A stretch of DNA of 43,991 nucleotides from Welwitschia mirabilis. Its lineage: Eukaryota; Gnetophyta; Gnetopsida; Welwitschiales. Positions 32,482 to 42,960 of this stretch are shown piece after piece (position 1 is the stretch's first letter; the number at the start of each line of letters is the position of its first letter). The stretch spans positions 161,316,824 to 161,360,814 of the forward strand of contig JBOZIK010000001.1 of the NCBI GenBank assembly GCA_051453625.1, given 5' to 3'. The notes beneath the pieces were generated by a model. It was not told the origin of the DNA. It saw only the letters and a list, made by a program, of their open reading frames with translations, and made no database searches. The translations under genes were made by a program, and so were the position numbers.

Positions 32482-33250
32482 CTACCTAATCAAAACCAAA
32501 TCCTTAAGAAGCCACTAGTAAAGTAGTATTAACTAGATTAAAAAAATCTAAAGTAATGGATTTGGAATAAAAAAGAAGAAATCAAATAAATAATATAATT
32601 CAAATGGTAGAAAACTCAAATAAAAAAGGAAGAGTAATAGAGGAACAATAAAACGTTATTCCTTTTCCTTTGAGAAGCAAATAAATTAAACACCCTAAGA
32701 TTAAAAACAACATTAAGCATATAAATAAAGACTTAGAAAATATCACTATGGATTTACCTGTATTAAAATTACTAAAATATGTACTAGTTTATTATAAGTA
32801 AATAAAGAGTATGTGTTCAAAGAAGAGGAGCAAAAAAAGGTAATAGATATGGTTAAGAAACATTAAATTTCCTAGGCATCTATGTAAATTCTACAAAAAC
32901 AATAGCATGAGAAATATAGTGAACCAAGGACACCTATGATAAAGAATAAAATTAATAACAAACTCAAAGTTAAAGCATAGGTTGACTTAGGGTCTAATGT
33001 GGGTGTTATAACTTATGAAACCTATGAGGAATTAGGAAAACTAGAGCTATTACCATAAAAAGGAAAAGTTCATTTAGTAGATGGATTAATAGTGACTCCT
33101 CACAGTGTTCTTAAAGCTTTATATATTACAAGTTTGAGGATTCATTTACCTAATAGAATCTTAATTATGAAAAATTAAGGGAATACTCATACAGTTATTT
33201 TAGGAAGACTTTGGATGACTATTATAGATGTAACTATTTACTAAAGAAAG
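32482..33250 (+). pseudogene. Gypsy-C gag end and protease remnant
   Basis: A Lys-rich gag tail runs to about 32930. The protease then reads VDLGSNVGVITYETYEELGK (about 32980-33040), LVDGLIVTPHSVLKALYIT (about 33075-33130) and TVILGRLWM (about 33195-33225). The DLG active-site Asp is kept and the ILGR end is clear. It is more distant from the AB protease than A and B are from each other, so it belongs to a different but related family. Confidence 0.82.
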
Positions 33251-34350
33251 GGGTGATGAAAATTAGTTTGGATGATTTAAAACAAGGAATTAAATTGTCT
33301 AATGTAATAGTATTATAAGAAATGAAATCAAACTTTGAAGCTATAACTAGTTCTAAATTAGTTCAAGAGTCTCACATAATTTTAAGACAATAAAGTAAAG
33401 AAAAATATCAAGAAGAAGAATTAACATGATAAGAAATAAAAAGGTCACCTCTTAAAGAAGGATTGGAATACATAGAAGTATTACTTAAGAGTTAGCATCT
33501 ATTTGACCTCTAATTATTGATAGTAACCTAATCAAATCTCAAAAGAAAAAATTAAGAAGAATTTTAATTTAAAAAAAATTAAATCCTTTGCATAGAATCA
33601 TACAAATATTAGAGGATTAGATCTAGAAACATATCAAAATAAAATTTATCTAGATACCTTAAGCAAACTTGGTAGGTAACTTAAGATGTAATATACACAT
33701 GTAAAATGTCATTAAATAAGAAATAACTAAGCTTTTGAATATGGAATTTATCTATACAATATCCAATTTAGAATGGATAATGCTTGTGATTGTAGTACTA
33801 GAAAGGGGAAATACATGAAGAGTCTATATAGATTTTAGAATGTTAAATACAATAACCTATAAGCATAAATTTTCATTATCATTTTTAGATCAGGTTATAG
33901 AACTAGAAATCATTGTTATATTTGTTTTGATGTATACAACAAATATAATTAGGTACCTATAGATTTATAGGATCAAGTTAAAACTACATGTCATTGGAAA
34001 ACATATGCTTTTAAGGTATTACCTTTTGGATTATGTAATTCCTCCATTACATTTCAAAGATTAGTAACTAATATATTTTAAGACATAATAGAAAGATCAA
34101 TGGAAGTATTTATGAATGACATTTCAACCTTTGAAAATAGTTTTAAAGAGTCTTTAAATAGATTAGAAAGAGTTTTGGAAAGGTATGAAAAGAAGAAACT
34201 CAAACTAAGCTAGTCTAAAAGTCCTCTTATGCTTATAAAAGAAATATTTCTTAGACACAAAATTTCCAAGAAATAGATGAATAAAGGGTAGAGCCTATAA
34301 AAAATATACCACCCCCAACTAAATTGAAAGATCTTAGGTATTTTTTAAAC
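33251..34350 (+). pseudogene. Gypsy-C reverse transcriptase remnant
   Basis: Motifs in several frames: EFIYTISNLEWIMLVIVVLE (about 33735-33800), RVYIDFRMLNTIT (about 33820), a KHKFSLSFLDQVIE segment, CFDVYN.YN.VPIDL (about 33925), TTCHWKTYAFKVLPFGLCNS (about 33985-34045), FQRLVTNIF and SMEVFMNDIS (34095-34130). The last is the xDD box with Asn at 34115-34117. It continues as LNRLERVLERYEKKKLKLS. In-frame stops mostly stand for Gln or Trp. Confidence 0.86.
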
Positions 34351-35060
34351 ATGTGAAATATCACAAAATGTTTATAATGAATTTCAATAAAATTGCTAAG
34401 CCCTTAAGTAATCTTCTATAAAAAATATGTGAAATATATTTAAACTAATGAATGCCAAGATACTTATTATACATTAAAAGATAAACTACTTAAAGCTCTT
34501 GTTTTATAAGAACTTAATTGTGTAAAGTTATTTCATAAAATGGATGATGAATCTAATCATGTTATGAGAGCTATTTTAGGATAGAAAAGTGATGATAATA
34601 AATCATATTACTTATGTTAGTAAAAATTTTAAAGTATCTTAATAGAATTACACAGTTATAAAGAAATAAGTATTGGTAGTTGTCATGTCATTAGAAAACT
34701 ACAGATACTATATTTTAGGGTACGAAGTAAAAGCTCATACTGATCATAGTACAATTAGATTTTTAATGAATAAAAAATAAGCAAACACTAGGATTATGAT
34801 AGGGATATTATTAATGTAAGAATTTAACTAAAAAATTCATAAATAAAAAAGGAACATAAAATGTGATAACTGACTATTTATTAAGATTAGAGGTTCCTGA
34901 TGTAGAAGAATAAATTCGGACTAGACATGAATTTTTTAATAAATATCTTTTTTAAATCAATTAAACCCATGGTTTGCAAATATTACCAACTTTATCTCCA
35001 ATAAGAAATTATCATATTTTTTGAATTATTATGAAAATAAAAAATTGTTAAAATAAGATA
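34351..35060 (+). pseudogene. Gypsy-C RNase H remnant
   Basis: Readings: FNKIAKPLS (about 34385), DESNHVMRAILG (about 34545-34580), LENYRYYILGYEVKAHTDHS (about 34690-34750) and ENVITDYLLRLEVPDVEE (about 34855-34910). The last equals the GTENxVADxLSRLE mark at the end of gypsy RNase H. The HTDH box with its Asp is kept. Confidence 0.83.
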
Positions 35061-36350
35061 GGGATTATATATGGCATGAAAAATTACTATTTAGGAAATG
35101 TAAGAAGCATAACATGAAGAGATGTATTGAGGAAGTACAAAGGAAATTCTTAAGAAATCTTATGAGGAGGAAGGAAAGGATACTATAGTGCAAGAAGAAT
35201 AGGAATGAATGCATTACATATGGGATACTAATGGCCAAGCATATTTAAATATTTATCTTCATATGTGTATAAATGTGGTAAATGCTAGAAAGAACCATAA
35301 TTTACTCAAAAGATTTATCTTCATATGTGTAGAAATGTGGTAAATGTAAGAAAGAAGGGGAATTTACTAAAAAATTAAAGATGTCGCAATAACAAATATA
35401 ATTAATTGAACTTTTTTGATATTTAGGGAATAGATATTTTTGGATCAATTAATCCTCCCTCATATGGAAAAAGGTACATCTTAGTTTGTATCAACTATCT
35501 TATGAGGTAGGAAAAGATAAAGCTATCATCCATTTCTCTTCTCAAAATGTTATAAGTTTTTTTCTTAAAAATACTATTTATCAATTTGAAGCCCTTAGAA
35601 GTCTTATCTATGAAAAAAAAAAAACTTTCTTTACCACTAAAATATTTGAAAAATGTCTTCTTACATGTGGAATTTATCATACGTTATTCACTGCTTATCA
35701 CCCTCATACTAATGATTAAGTTGAATTGAACACGAGAGAACAAAATATAATATCAATAAAAATTGTCAATACAAAGAAAAAATGTTGGCTAGATAAATTT
35801 AATAAAGCCTTATAATCCCATAGAATAACTTGAAAACATAGTATAAAATATACATCATGTGAATTAGTTTATTAAAAAAGGGTAAGATTACTTCTATAAT
35901 TTAAAATTAAAAGTTTAAATTATCTAAAGAATTAAAATACAATTTAAATAAAGATCAAGAGTAATGAATAGAAAACATGAGTATGTTAGATGAGCTAAGG
36001 ATAGATATTTTTAAGAAAAGAATTGATACAACATAAAACTAAAGTAAATCATGATAATGGTGTTAAAAATGAAAATTAAAGAAGTGATTTAGTTTTAGTC
36101 TAATCCTAAAAAGTTTCATTCAAAAAAAAAATATACCTAAAACTAGATAGGACCATTCATAGTAATAAAGGTAATAGGAAATGAGGCATTTGAATTTTTT
36201 GACCCTGAAGAAAAAGTGATCTATCAAGTAAATGAACAAAGACTAAGAATTTATAATGAGTACAAACCTTTATTGAATCTTTTAAGGAATTCCTATAGAG
36301 TAAAAAGGATACTCTCAATCTATCTCTAATGTAATTAAGAAAAATCAAAT
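35061..36350 (+). pseudogene. Gypsy-C integrase remnant and Pol C-terminus
   Basis: The zinc-binding part ends with YKCGKC (about 35270) and a second KCGKCKK from a 62-bp tandem duplication. Core: GIDIFGSINPPSYGKRYI-like readings near 35430. The open frame 35486-35719 follows with IIHFSSQNVISFFLKNTIYQ, then LIYEKKKTFF where LISDxGTHF is typical, and ends GIYHTLFTAYHPHTND. First Asp present; second Asp position replaced. The Pol C-terminus reads FEFFDPEEKVIYQVNEQRLR (about 36190-36250), the counterpart of the FKVNGQRLKPY segment of Athila-like elements. Confidence 0.84.
35251..35374 (+). repeat. 62-bp tandem duplication in gypsy-C integrase
   Basis: ATTTATCTTCATATGTGTA begins both units (35251, 35313), each followed by AAATGTGGTAAATG. 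The unit length is not a multiple of three, so it also shifts the frame. Confidence 0.85.
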
Positions 36351-36985
36351 AATAGTTTGATAGCCATATAATTACTTTATGAAAATTTTAAAGTTAAACT
36401 TTACTTTTATTATTATTTTAAGACTATTTCTGATAAAATACTTAATACTCTAAATAAATTTTATTGGTTTAACATAATTTAAACCCTTATAAGAGAAAAG
36501 ATATTAAGGATCATACCTTATTAATCTAAAATTTTATTATGAAAAGAAATTATTTCTCAAAAATAGTAAGTCTCTAAATGGTGGTTAAGAAAATCTAGTT
36601 CACCTTTATTGTTAGCTAATTATATGACTAGTAATGAACATGAAAAGATTATTTATGAGAAATTACCTTTATATCACTCAATTATTTTGGTTTAACTCTG
36701 CTACCTATGCATCATCTATCATTAAGTTTTCATATTCCACCAAAATCCTAAATTCATGATCAAATAAATATTTTGTTTTTTGGTAAATATACTGAGGTAA
36801 ATATTCCTAAAAGAGGACTTTGGTAGTATAATATGTAGCTGAGAGAACTTCAAATGTTCAGTTGGCCATGATCTAATCTAAAATTAGAATTGTAGGTCCT
36901 TACTCTTATGATAGTAATTATTCTTCCCTCAATGTACATAAGTGTTTTGAAATACCGCTAATAGATAATCTATTTTCAGCCTTTA
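36351..36985 (+). other. Gypsy-C 3' non-coding region
   Basis: No protein. Bases about 36790-36935 match the conserved block of gypsy-AB: ACTGAGG, CTTTGGTAGT, AGTTGGCCATGAT, TCCTTACTC, TTCCCTCA in the same order. No LTR of gypsy-C is recognisable. Confidence 0.65.
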
Positions 36986-37058
<73 letters not shown>

Positions 37059-37928
37059 TGNNNNNNNNNNNNNNNNNNNNNNNNNNNNNNNNNNNNNNNN
37101 NNNNNNNNNNNNNNNNNNNNNNNNNNNNNNNNNNNNNNNNNNNNNNNNNNNNNNNNNNNNNNNNNNNNNNNNNNNNNNNNNNNNNNNNNNNNNNNNNNNN
37201 NNNNNNNNNNNNNNNNNNNNNNNNNNNNNNNNNNNNNNNNNNNNNNNNNNNNNNNNNNNNNNNNNNNNNNNNNNNNNNNNNNNNNNNNNNNNNNNNNNNN
37301 NNNNNNNNNNNNNNNNNNNNNNNNNNNNNNNNNNNNNNNNNNNNNNNNNNNNNNNNNNNNNNNNNNNNNNNNNNNNNNNNNNNNNNNNNNNNNNNNNNNN
37401 NNNNNNNNNNNNNNNNNNNNNNNNNNNNNNNNNNNNNNNNNNNNNNNNNNNNNNNNNNNNNNNNNNNNNNNNNNNNNNNNNNNNNNNNNNNNNNNNNNNN
37501 NNNNNNNNNNNNNNNNNNNNNNNNNNNNNNNNNNNNNNNNNNNNNNNNNNNNNNNNNNNNNNNNNNNNNNNNNNNNNNNNNNNNNNNNNNNNNNNNNNNN
37601 NNNNNNNNNNNNNNNNNNNNNNNNNNNNNNNNNNNNNNNNNNNNNNNNNNNNNNNNNNNNNNNNNNNNNNNNNNNNNNNNNNNNNNNNNNNNNNNNNNNN
37701 NNNNNNNNNNNNNNNNNNNNNNNNNNNNNNNNNNNNNNNNNNNNNNNNNNNNNNNNNNNNNNNNNNNNNNNNNNNNNNNNNNNNNNNNNNNNNNNNNNNN
37801 NNNNNNNNNNNNNNNNNNNNNNNNNNNNNNNNNNNNNNNNNNNNNNNNNNNNNNNNNNNNNNNNNNNNNNNNNNNNNNNNNNNNNNNNNNNNNNNNNNNN
37901 NNNNNNNNNNNNNNNNNNNNNNNNNNNN

Positions 37929-37975
<47 letters not shown>

Positions 37976-37985
37976 TGTGTGTGTG
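36986..37985 (+). repeat. (TG)n microsatellite split by an 868-N gap
   Basis: Almost pure TG repeat runs from 36986 to 37060 and from 37929 to 37985, with few interruptions (TTTG near 37055, TATG near 37968). Apparent ORFs of alternating Cys-Val or Thr-His are artefacts. Confidence 0.97.
37061..37928. other. Assembly gap (868 N) within (TG)n
   Basis: Both flanks are the same microsatellite, so the estimated size is uncertain. Confidence 0.99.
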
Positions 37986-39020
37986 AAAATTGATATTTAT
38001 TATTAGCAATCCTCTCACCTCCACTCCCTCATCCACGGTGCACATAATGTGGAGTTAAAAATTGAATCCTTATAATTTCTCATAACATAAGTTTTTGTGG
38101 TACACATTAGTTACTATGGGAAGATAACACTAGATAGTAAGCTTAAAATTAGGCTTTGATCATTAAATTTTATTCAAAGAATTATGAAGAAATATCTCAA
38201 TGTCTCAAGACAATTAGAATTAATAGTTGCATCTCTTGATTTTCATGAATAAATTATTCTATTTTATTAGATTTTTAGTATGATAGTAATTATTATGTAA
38301 TTAACAATTTTATTCTAGATATAATAAAGAGTGATTTTTCTATTTAATATTTATATTAAGCAAAATATTATCTCTTATATAAAGTAGTAAATTTATTTGG
38401 CTATTGATGGAACTTATATAATAGTAGTTTTTAAAAAAGAAGAAAATAACAATAAGAGACAAAAACCTAAGAACTCTTTTATTTGAGAAAATTATCATTA
38501 TGTAAATAAGATTAGTTTACTCAAAAGATTTTTTAAAAGAAAATAGGAGACTCATAAAAGATTACTTCTTGAAATGACCAGAAAACCTATTTTTTCAATT
38601 AGAACTCCTAGCTGAATAGGGACTTCAGAATGAAGGTAGCAGATGCATTTCATTTAGAGTCTTAGTCAATATTTGTATTTTATTTGGATGTGCACTTTAA
38701 AATTTTGTGTAATCTCTTATATCCCAAATCAACCTATTAATATTATCTTTATCAAAACTTAATGTTATCAGGCTAAGTTTGGGATTGATGCCTTGTAATT
38801 AATTGACTTTCATTTCTAACTCTCATAATTATGCAATTAACTATCCTAGTAAAATATCATATCTTAACTTTTCATAATTCATTTCTTAATGGATCTCTTC
38901 TACTCTCATCCTTAGGTATTTATCAATAAGATGATAGCCCATTAGACCAAAGCATGAAGGTATGACACTATTAAGTAATCTATCTTGATCTTCATCTTCC
39001 AGTATAGATGAATCTAAATG
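37986..39020. other. AT-rich DNA without recognisable gene
   Basis: It may include the 3' end of gypsy-C, but I could not align it to an LTR. The minus-strand ORF 38886-39110 runs into the copia-2 LTR and is not a gene. Confidence 0.6.
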
Positions 39021-39025
39021 TGAAG

Positions 39026-40397
39026 TAATAGGATTGATAACCCTAGGGGGATGAATAGGTTCTTTCAAAATCTTAATAAATAATCTTAAAGAAATTAATT
39101 TAAAATACAACTTGCATACATAAATATGTTATTCTAGGAAGTGCACAATATGATAAAATACTAAAAGTAAAGAATAAAAAATAGAAAGCATAAACTATCA
39201 CTTTCATGCAAGCCAGATTTATAGTATTCTAGGAAATCCCCTACTCCACTCTCAATGATTAGCTTCTTCTAAGATAGATCTCAGATTTCTATTACTTCTT
39301 CAGGTATTCTGGGTCCACCTGTAACCTTTACAAATGAATGTTTCAAGGCTAAGTCTCAATTTATGGAATGGACCTTTCAAGGCTTAGTCTCAAAATTTAA
39401 CAACAAACTTTTCAAGGCTTAGTCTTAAGCTTTAGCAATCTGGGTAGTGATATATTAATGCCTCAAAAGCATAAATATCACTTGTTTTGAAATAGTACAA
39501 TATATGAATCTCTCCTCCTGTAGAAGTACAAATAATGAAGCTCTAAATCTGACTTTGAATGAAGTAAGTATGCCAATAGTAGATCTCCTTTAGTCAAAAA
39601 TGTATATGCCAAGATACAATAATGATAAAAATGTCAAATGCATAGCTCGATCCTTCAGATCCAATAGATTTAACTGAATGAGTGTGATTCCAAAAGATCC
39701 ATTGGTCATCTATGGCCTAGCTATTTATAATGGAAGGCTATTAGGATTTTTTACATTTAAATTGCACCTCTAATGACTATAAAGAACTAGAAAATGACTA
39801 TTTAATGGCTATATAATGGATACATAACATTTAAAAAAATTTCTTTTCTACTCCATCTGATCAACCTCGTAAAAATCCGGTCGACCCCATATAGTACCGT
39901 AAATTACATAGGTCACATGAGAGAAATATTCAGTTATTCTAAGTTTTTATGTTTCCCTATCAGGTTGATCCCACCTAGGTCTAGTTAACCCTAGTTCGGT
40001 TTACCCCATCTTGGATCTAATTGACCCCTTATCTCTCAGTTTGAGAATACTATCTGTCAGGTCCTCAAATTTGGTTGACCCCATGAAAGTCTAGTCGACC
40101 CCTTGTCATTCGACACAGGGACACTGATTCTTTAAGTTATAAGTTTAATCAATCCAATCAAAATCTGGTTAATCCCTCTAGATGCAGTCCATTTTCCTTT
40201 GATAGCTTCAGGTGTAATCAACTCCTTAAGGATCTGGTTGACTCCTCTGGAGGGTGAACTAATAAACAGGTTTCTAGTGCATAATTTAGATCCATATTTC
40301 AACTTATAAAGACCTTAATATCTTATACATAGAATATACAATATTATCTATATCAAAGACATTAGTTTAACATCAATTAGTAAAACATAATTCAACA
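39026..40397 (-). repeat. Copia-2 3' LTR (1372 bp, no gap)
   Basis: Complete and gap-free. It ends TTCAACA at 40397 (TGTTGAA in sense), and the inner side is next to the polypurine tract. The outer end reads TAATAGG where copia-1 has TGATAGG. It contains about ten GGTCGACCCC-like motifs between 39860 and 40250. Confidence 0.92.
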
Positions 40398-40412
40398 ATC
40401 TCCCCCTTTGAT
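40398..40412 (-). promoter_or_regulatory. Copia-2 polypurine tract
   Basis: In sense orientation ATCAAAGGGGGAGAT directly before the LTR. It is the common form of this tract in plant copia elements. Confidence 0.85.
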
Positions 40413-40958
40413 ATTGATGGTAAATAAATACTTAGTTATGACAAAATTAAAACTCACAGAGAAACTTTCCCTTATAAAATGCTTATTTGCAAAGTGATAA
40501 TTCAAATTGAAATAAATTAAGGCATTTTAAACAAACAATATTTTATGATTTAAATGCAAGCTATTTAATATGCACATTTAAGGAATTTAAAAAGAGGCAC
40601 AACTTTATGATAGTCATAATTATATGACACAAATATTTTGGTTTATTTCCACATTTTACAATGATTTTAAGCTTTTCCAAAATAAGTACATATGACATGA
40701 TAATACCAAATGAGATATACCAAATGACACAAAGATTGTGCTAAAAAGATAATTGTATTGCATTATGAGTAAAACATTACAAATCTAACATGTAAGGACT
40801 ACAAAGTAAAAGTACTCATCAAGAGCTAACAACTGAAATATAATAGACAAACATAAATAAATATAACTAATTCTCCTTTTTTTGACATTAATGACAAAGA
40901 AGAGAATACAAAACATAATCTAAAATAAAAGATTTCAATAAGACTCCTCCTCTTCTTC
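40413..40958 (-). other. Copia-2 non-coding spacer with a second polypurine tract
   Basis: AT-rich. At 40871-40897 a second tract (CTCCTTTTTTTGACATTAAT on the plus strand) keeps the neighbouring GACATTAATG seen at the main one. A Glu/Lys-coding CTT-rich run follows at 40945-40985. Confidence 0.65.
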
Positions 40959-41990
40959 TTATTATTCTTTTTCTTCTTCTTCTTTAGAGTCTTTATTTGA
41001 TTCTTCCTTGTCACCTCTGGTGTAAGATAAACTAGTAGCCTCTATTGAGGTATCTGCAATGTCATAGCTAGCTGCAATAAGGGCTTCTTTCATATGTTTG
41101 ATACGAGAATCAATCCATCTTAGATATGAAAGTGTCTCATCAAGAGAGACTTCCTGAAGAGTAGTAGTAGGAGATTTCTTAGAAGGGACAAAGATATGCA
41201 TGCGAGACAAGGTTACATGCCCAATGGGTTACATAGGCTATAGAGTTTCCAAATTAGGATGGAAGGTAACTTAAAAATGGTAGCAAATGCTAGTGCTAAG
41301 AATAGAGTGGGATAAAGACCTTGTTCTGTGATACTCCAATTGTGAGATCATATTCTTTAGTATTATGGCAGGAGCATCAATAGAATGCTTAGTTCCTACT
41401 AAGTATATCAAATAGGCTCGATAGCAAAAGGCCTTATCATGATGGCCAGCTAAAGGTAAAAGGTTATAAGTAAAAATCAAATGAAGAGAACAATATTTAG
41501 GAGTCAATAAGGATGTAGACAAAGTATGCTTCCAAGTGTGCAACCTATCACAAAGCTCCTTGGTAACCACAGGCTTGTCTTTCGTGGTATCTCTAAGAGG
41601 TCAAAACTCCTCATAGTCCCCCCTTAGAAGATCAGTTAACTGAGAGATTAGGTTTGTAGTTACTCTTATCCTCTTTTCCAAAATAAGGGTTTCTAGAGTC
41701 CTAGAGTCATGATTAAAACAGACATTACAATAAATCATTCTAATAAGAAATGTATAAGTTGGACATAAGACATCTAAAAAATGGTCAAGATCTTGTTCTC
41801 TTAGAAGTTGGATGACTTTCCTAAGTTCCCTGAGCTCTAAGATAGTAACAGATCACTCTTGGCACATAGTTTTCTTCTTAAACTTCTCAGAAAACTTGTC
41901 AATATCTTCTTCTAACATTCCTTAGTAACAGATTGCTAGATCCCTGGAGGGAGCCTCCTTTTCTCTTCTCATGGATGAGATTTTAGCCAT
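40959..41990 (-). pseudogene. Extra ORF of copia-2, unknown function (plant-transposon-protein or env-like)
   Basis: From an ATG at 41990 one reading frame runs about 343 codons to 40959 with only six stops and no frameshift, far better kept than the rest of the element. It starts MAKISSMRREKEAP. Residues about 60-125 hold LRELRKVIQLLREQDLDHFL and a Cys-containing stretch. Residues about 140-240 read KELCDRLHTWKHTLSTSLL, SLHLIFTYNLLPLAGHHDKA, YRAYLIYLVGTKHSIDAPAI and ILKNMISQLE. The C-terminus (41210-40962) is acidic, ending KDSKEEEEKE. The LLPLxGH..K....YLIYL..........I..MI pattern resembles a domain often called putative plant transposon protein, found in plant retroelement ORFs; some Sireviruses carry an env-like ORF at this place. 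No signal peptide or clear transmembrane anchor is visible. Function unknown. Confidence 0.6.
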
Positions 41991-42425
41991 TCTAAAACTC
42001 TTGTAAGCAAAATAACTAAGAAAATCACTGGATCTGGAAACAAGAGCTCTAGATCTTAAAAGAAAGACACTATATTTGAGAGCTAGAGAGGGCTAGAGCA
42101 TAATAAAAACAAGTTAGATTTCTATCTCTTCTATAGAATGAGGAAAATAAAGTGAAAACAAGAAAGAAATTAGGTCCACCGATTGTACTTTTTTACTATA
42201 ATCTTTCAAGTCCATTCAACCACTTGAGATTCTGATTAACTCGTTGAGATGCAAGTCTATAGTATTAGAAGAGATCCAAGGGACTAATCTCTTAGTTTAA
42301 TCGACCAACCACATCTAGTTAACTGAATTATAGATCTGATTGACTGCCTTGCAATTAGCCAAGACATGGTGACTTAACCCCTAGATCATTTTCATGATTA
42401 TCAGATTAATTTACTAGAAAATATT
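41991..42425 (-). other. Copia-2 region equivalent to the post-RNase H part of copia-1
   Basis: Bases about 42300-42400 (GATTGACTGCCTTGC, AACCCCTAG, TCAT) align with about 8060-8135 of copia-1. It also contains LTR-like TCGACC/TTAACT motifs near 42215-42350. No gene. Confidence 0.6.
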
Positions 42426-42960
42426 TAGTTCTATCAAAATTTAGCCTAACATCATGATTTTCATGGAATAATTGATTAATAAAATTAATATCTAATCTAT
42501 AAGTATTATCCACATGTTTTGCAAAAAAAATAGAAATATTTGTTTATTTAGTTACAACATTACATTTCAATTTTTCAAATATTACTTTGTAACCTTTGTC
42601 ACATAATTAACTCACACTTAATAAATTATGTTTTAATATATTGACATAAAGCACATCATCAAGTTTAAGTAACTTACCTTTATTGATGCATCTAGTACCT
42701 TCTATTTTTACTGTTTCATTGTTTTTAAAGATGACTTCTTCTCTATTTATGCTATTTAGATGTTAAAAGCTTGATTTTTCTCTTGACATATGCCTTGAGC
42801 AACCATTTTCTAGGTACCAACTATTCATACATGGTCCATTGAAAGCTATCTGTGTTAGAAAACTTTGAAGATTATTAGCTTTAACTCACTTAGTTTTATT
42901 AGACTCAGGTGGTATACTTTTCTTAGGAATAAACATAAAAGGTAAGGCATTTATATTTTC
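42426..42960 (-). pseudogene. Copia-2 protease and truncated pre-integrase
   Basis: NSWYLENGCSRHMSREKSS (about 42775-42835) is the protease signature. The usual DSG reads ENG, so the catalytic Asp is lost. It is followed by LDDVLYVNILKHNLLSVS, LCDKGYKVIFEKLKCNVV (about 42560-42660) and FFAKHVDNTYRLDINF, the start of the pre-integrase domain. Similarity ends about 42425 with no HHCC finger or integrase core. Confidence 0.87.

Noticed and set aside
17771-32486. Target duplication of gypsy-AB (CTAT/CTAC)
   Set aside because: Four-base imperfect match only, and offset by one base; too weak to claim.
36918-38045. Long ORFs on both strands with Cys-Val or Thr-His repeats
   Set aside because: They are translations of a TG microsatellite and of N bases.
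38886-39110. Possible small gene on the minus strand
   Set aside because: It crosses the boundary of the copia-2 LTR and has no recognisable domain.
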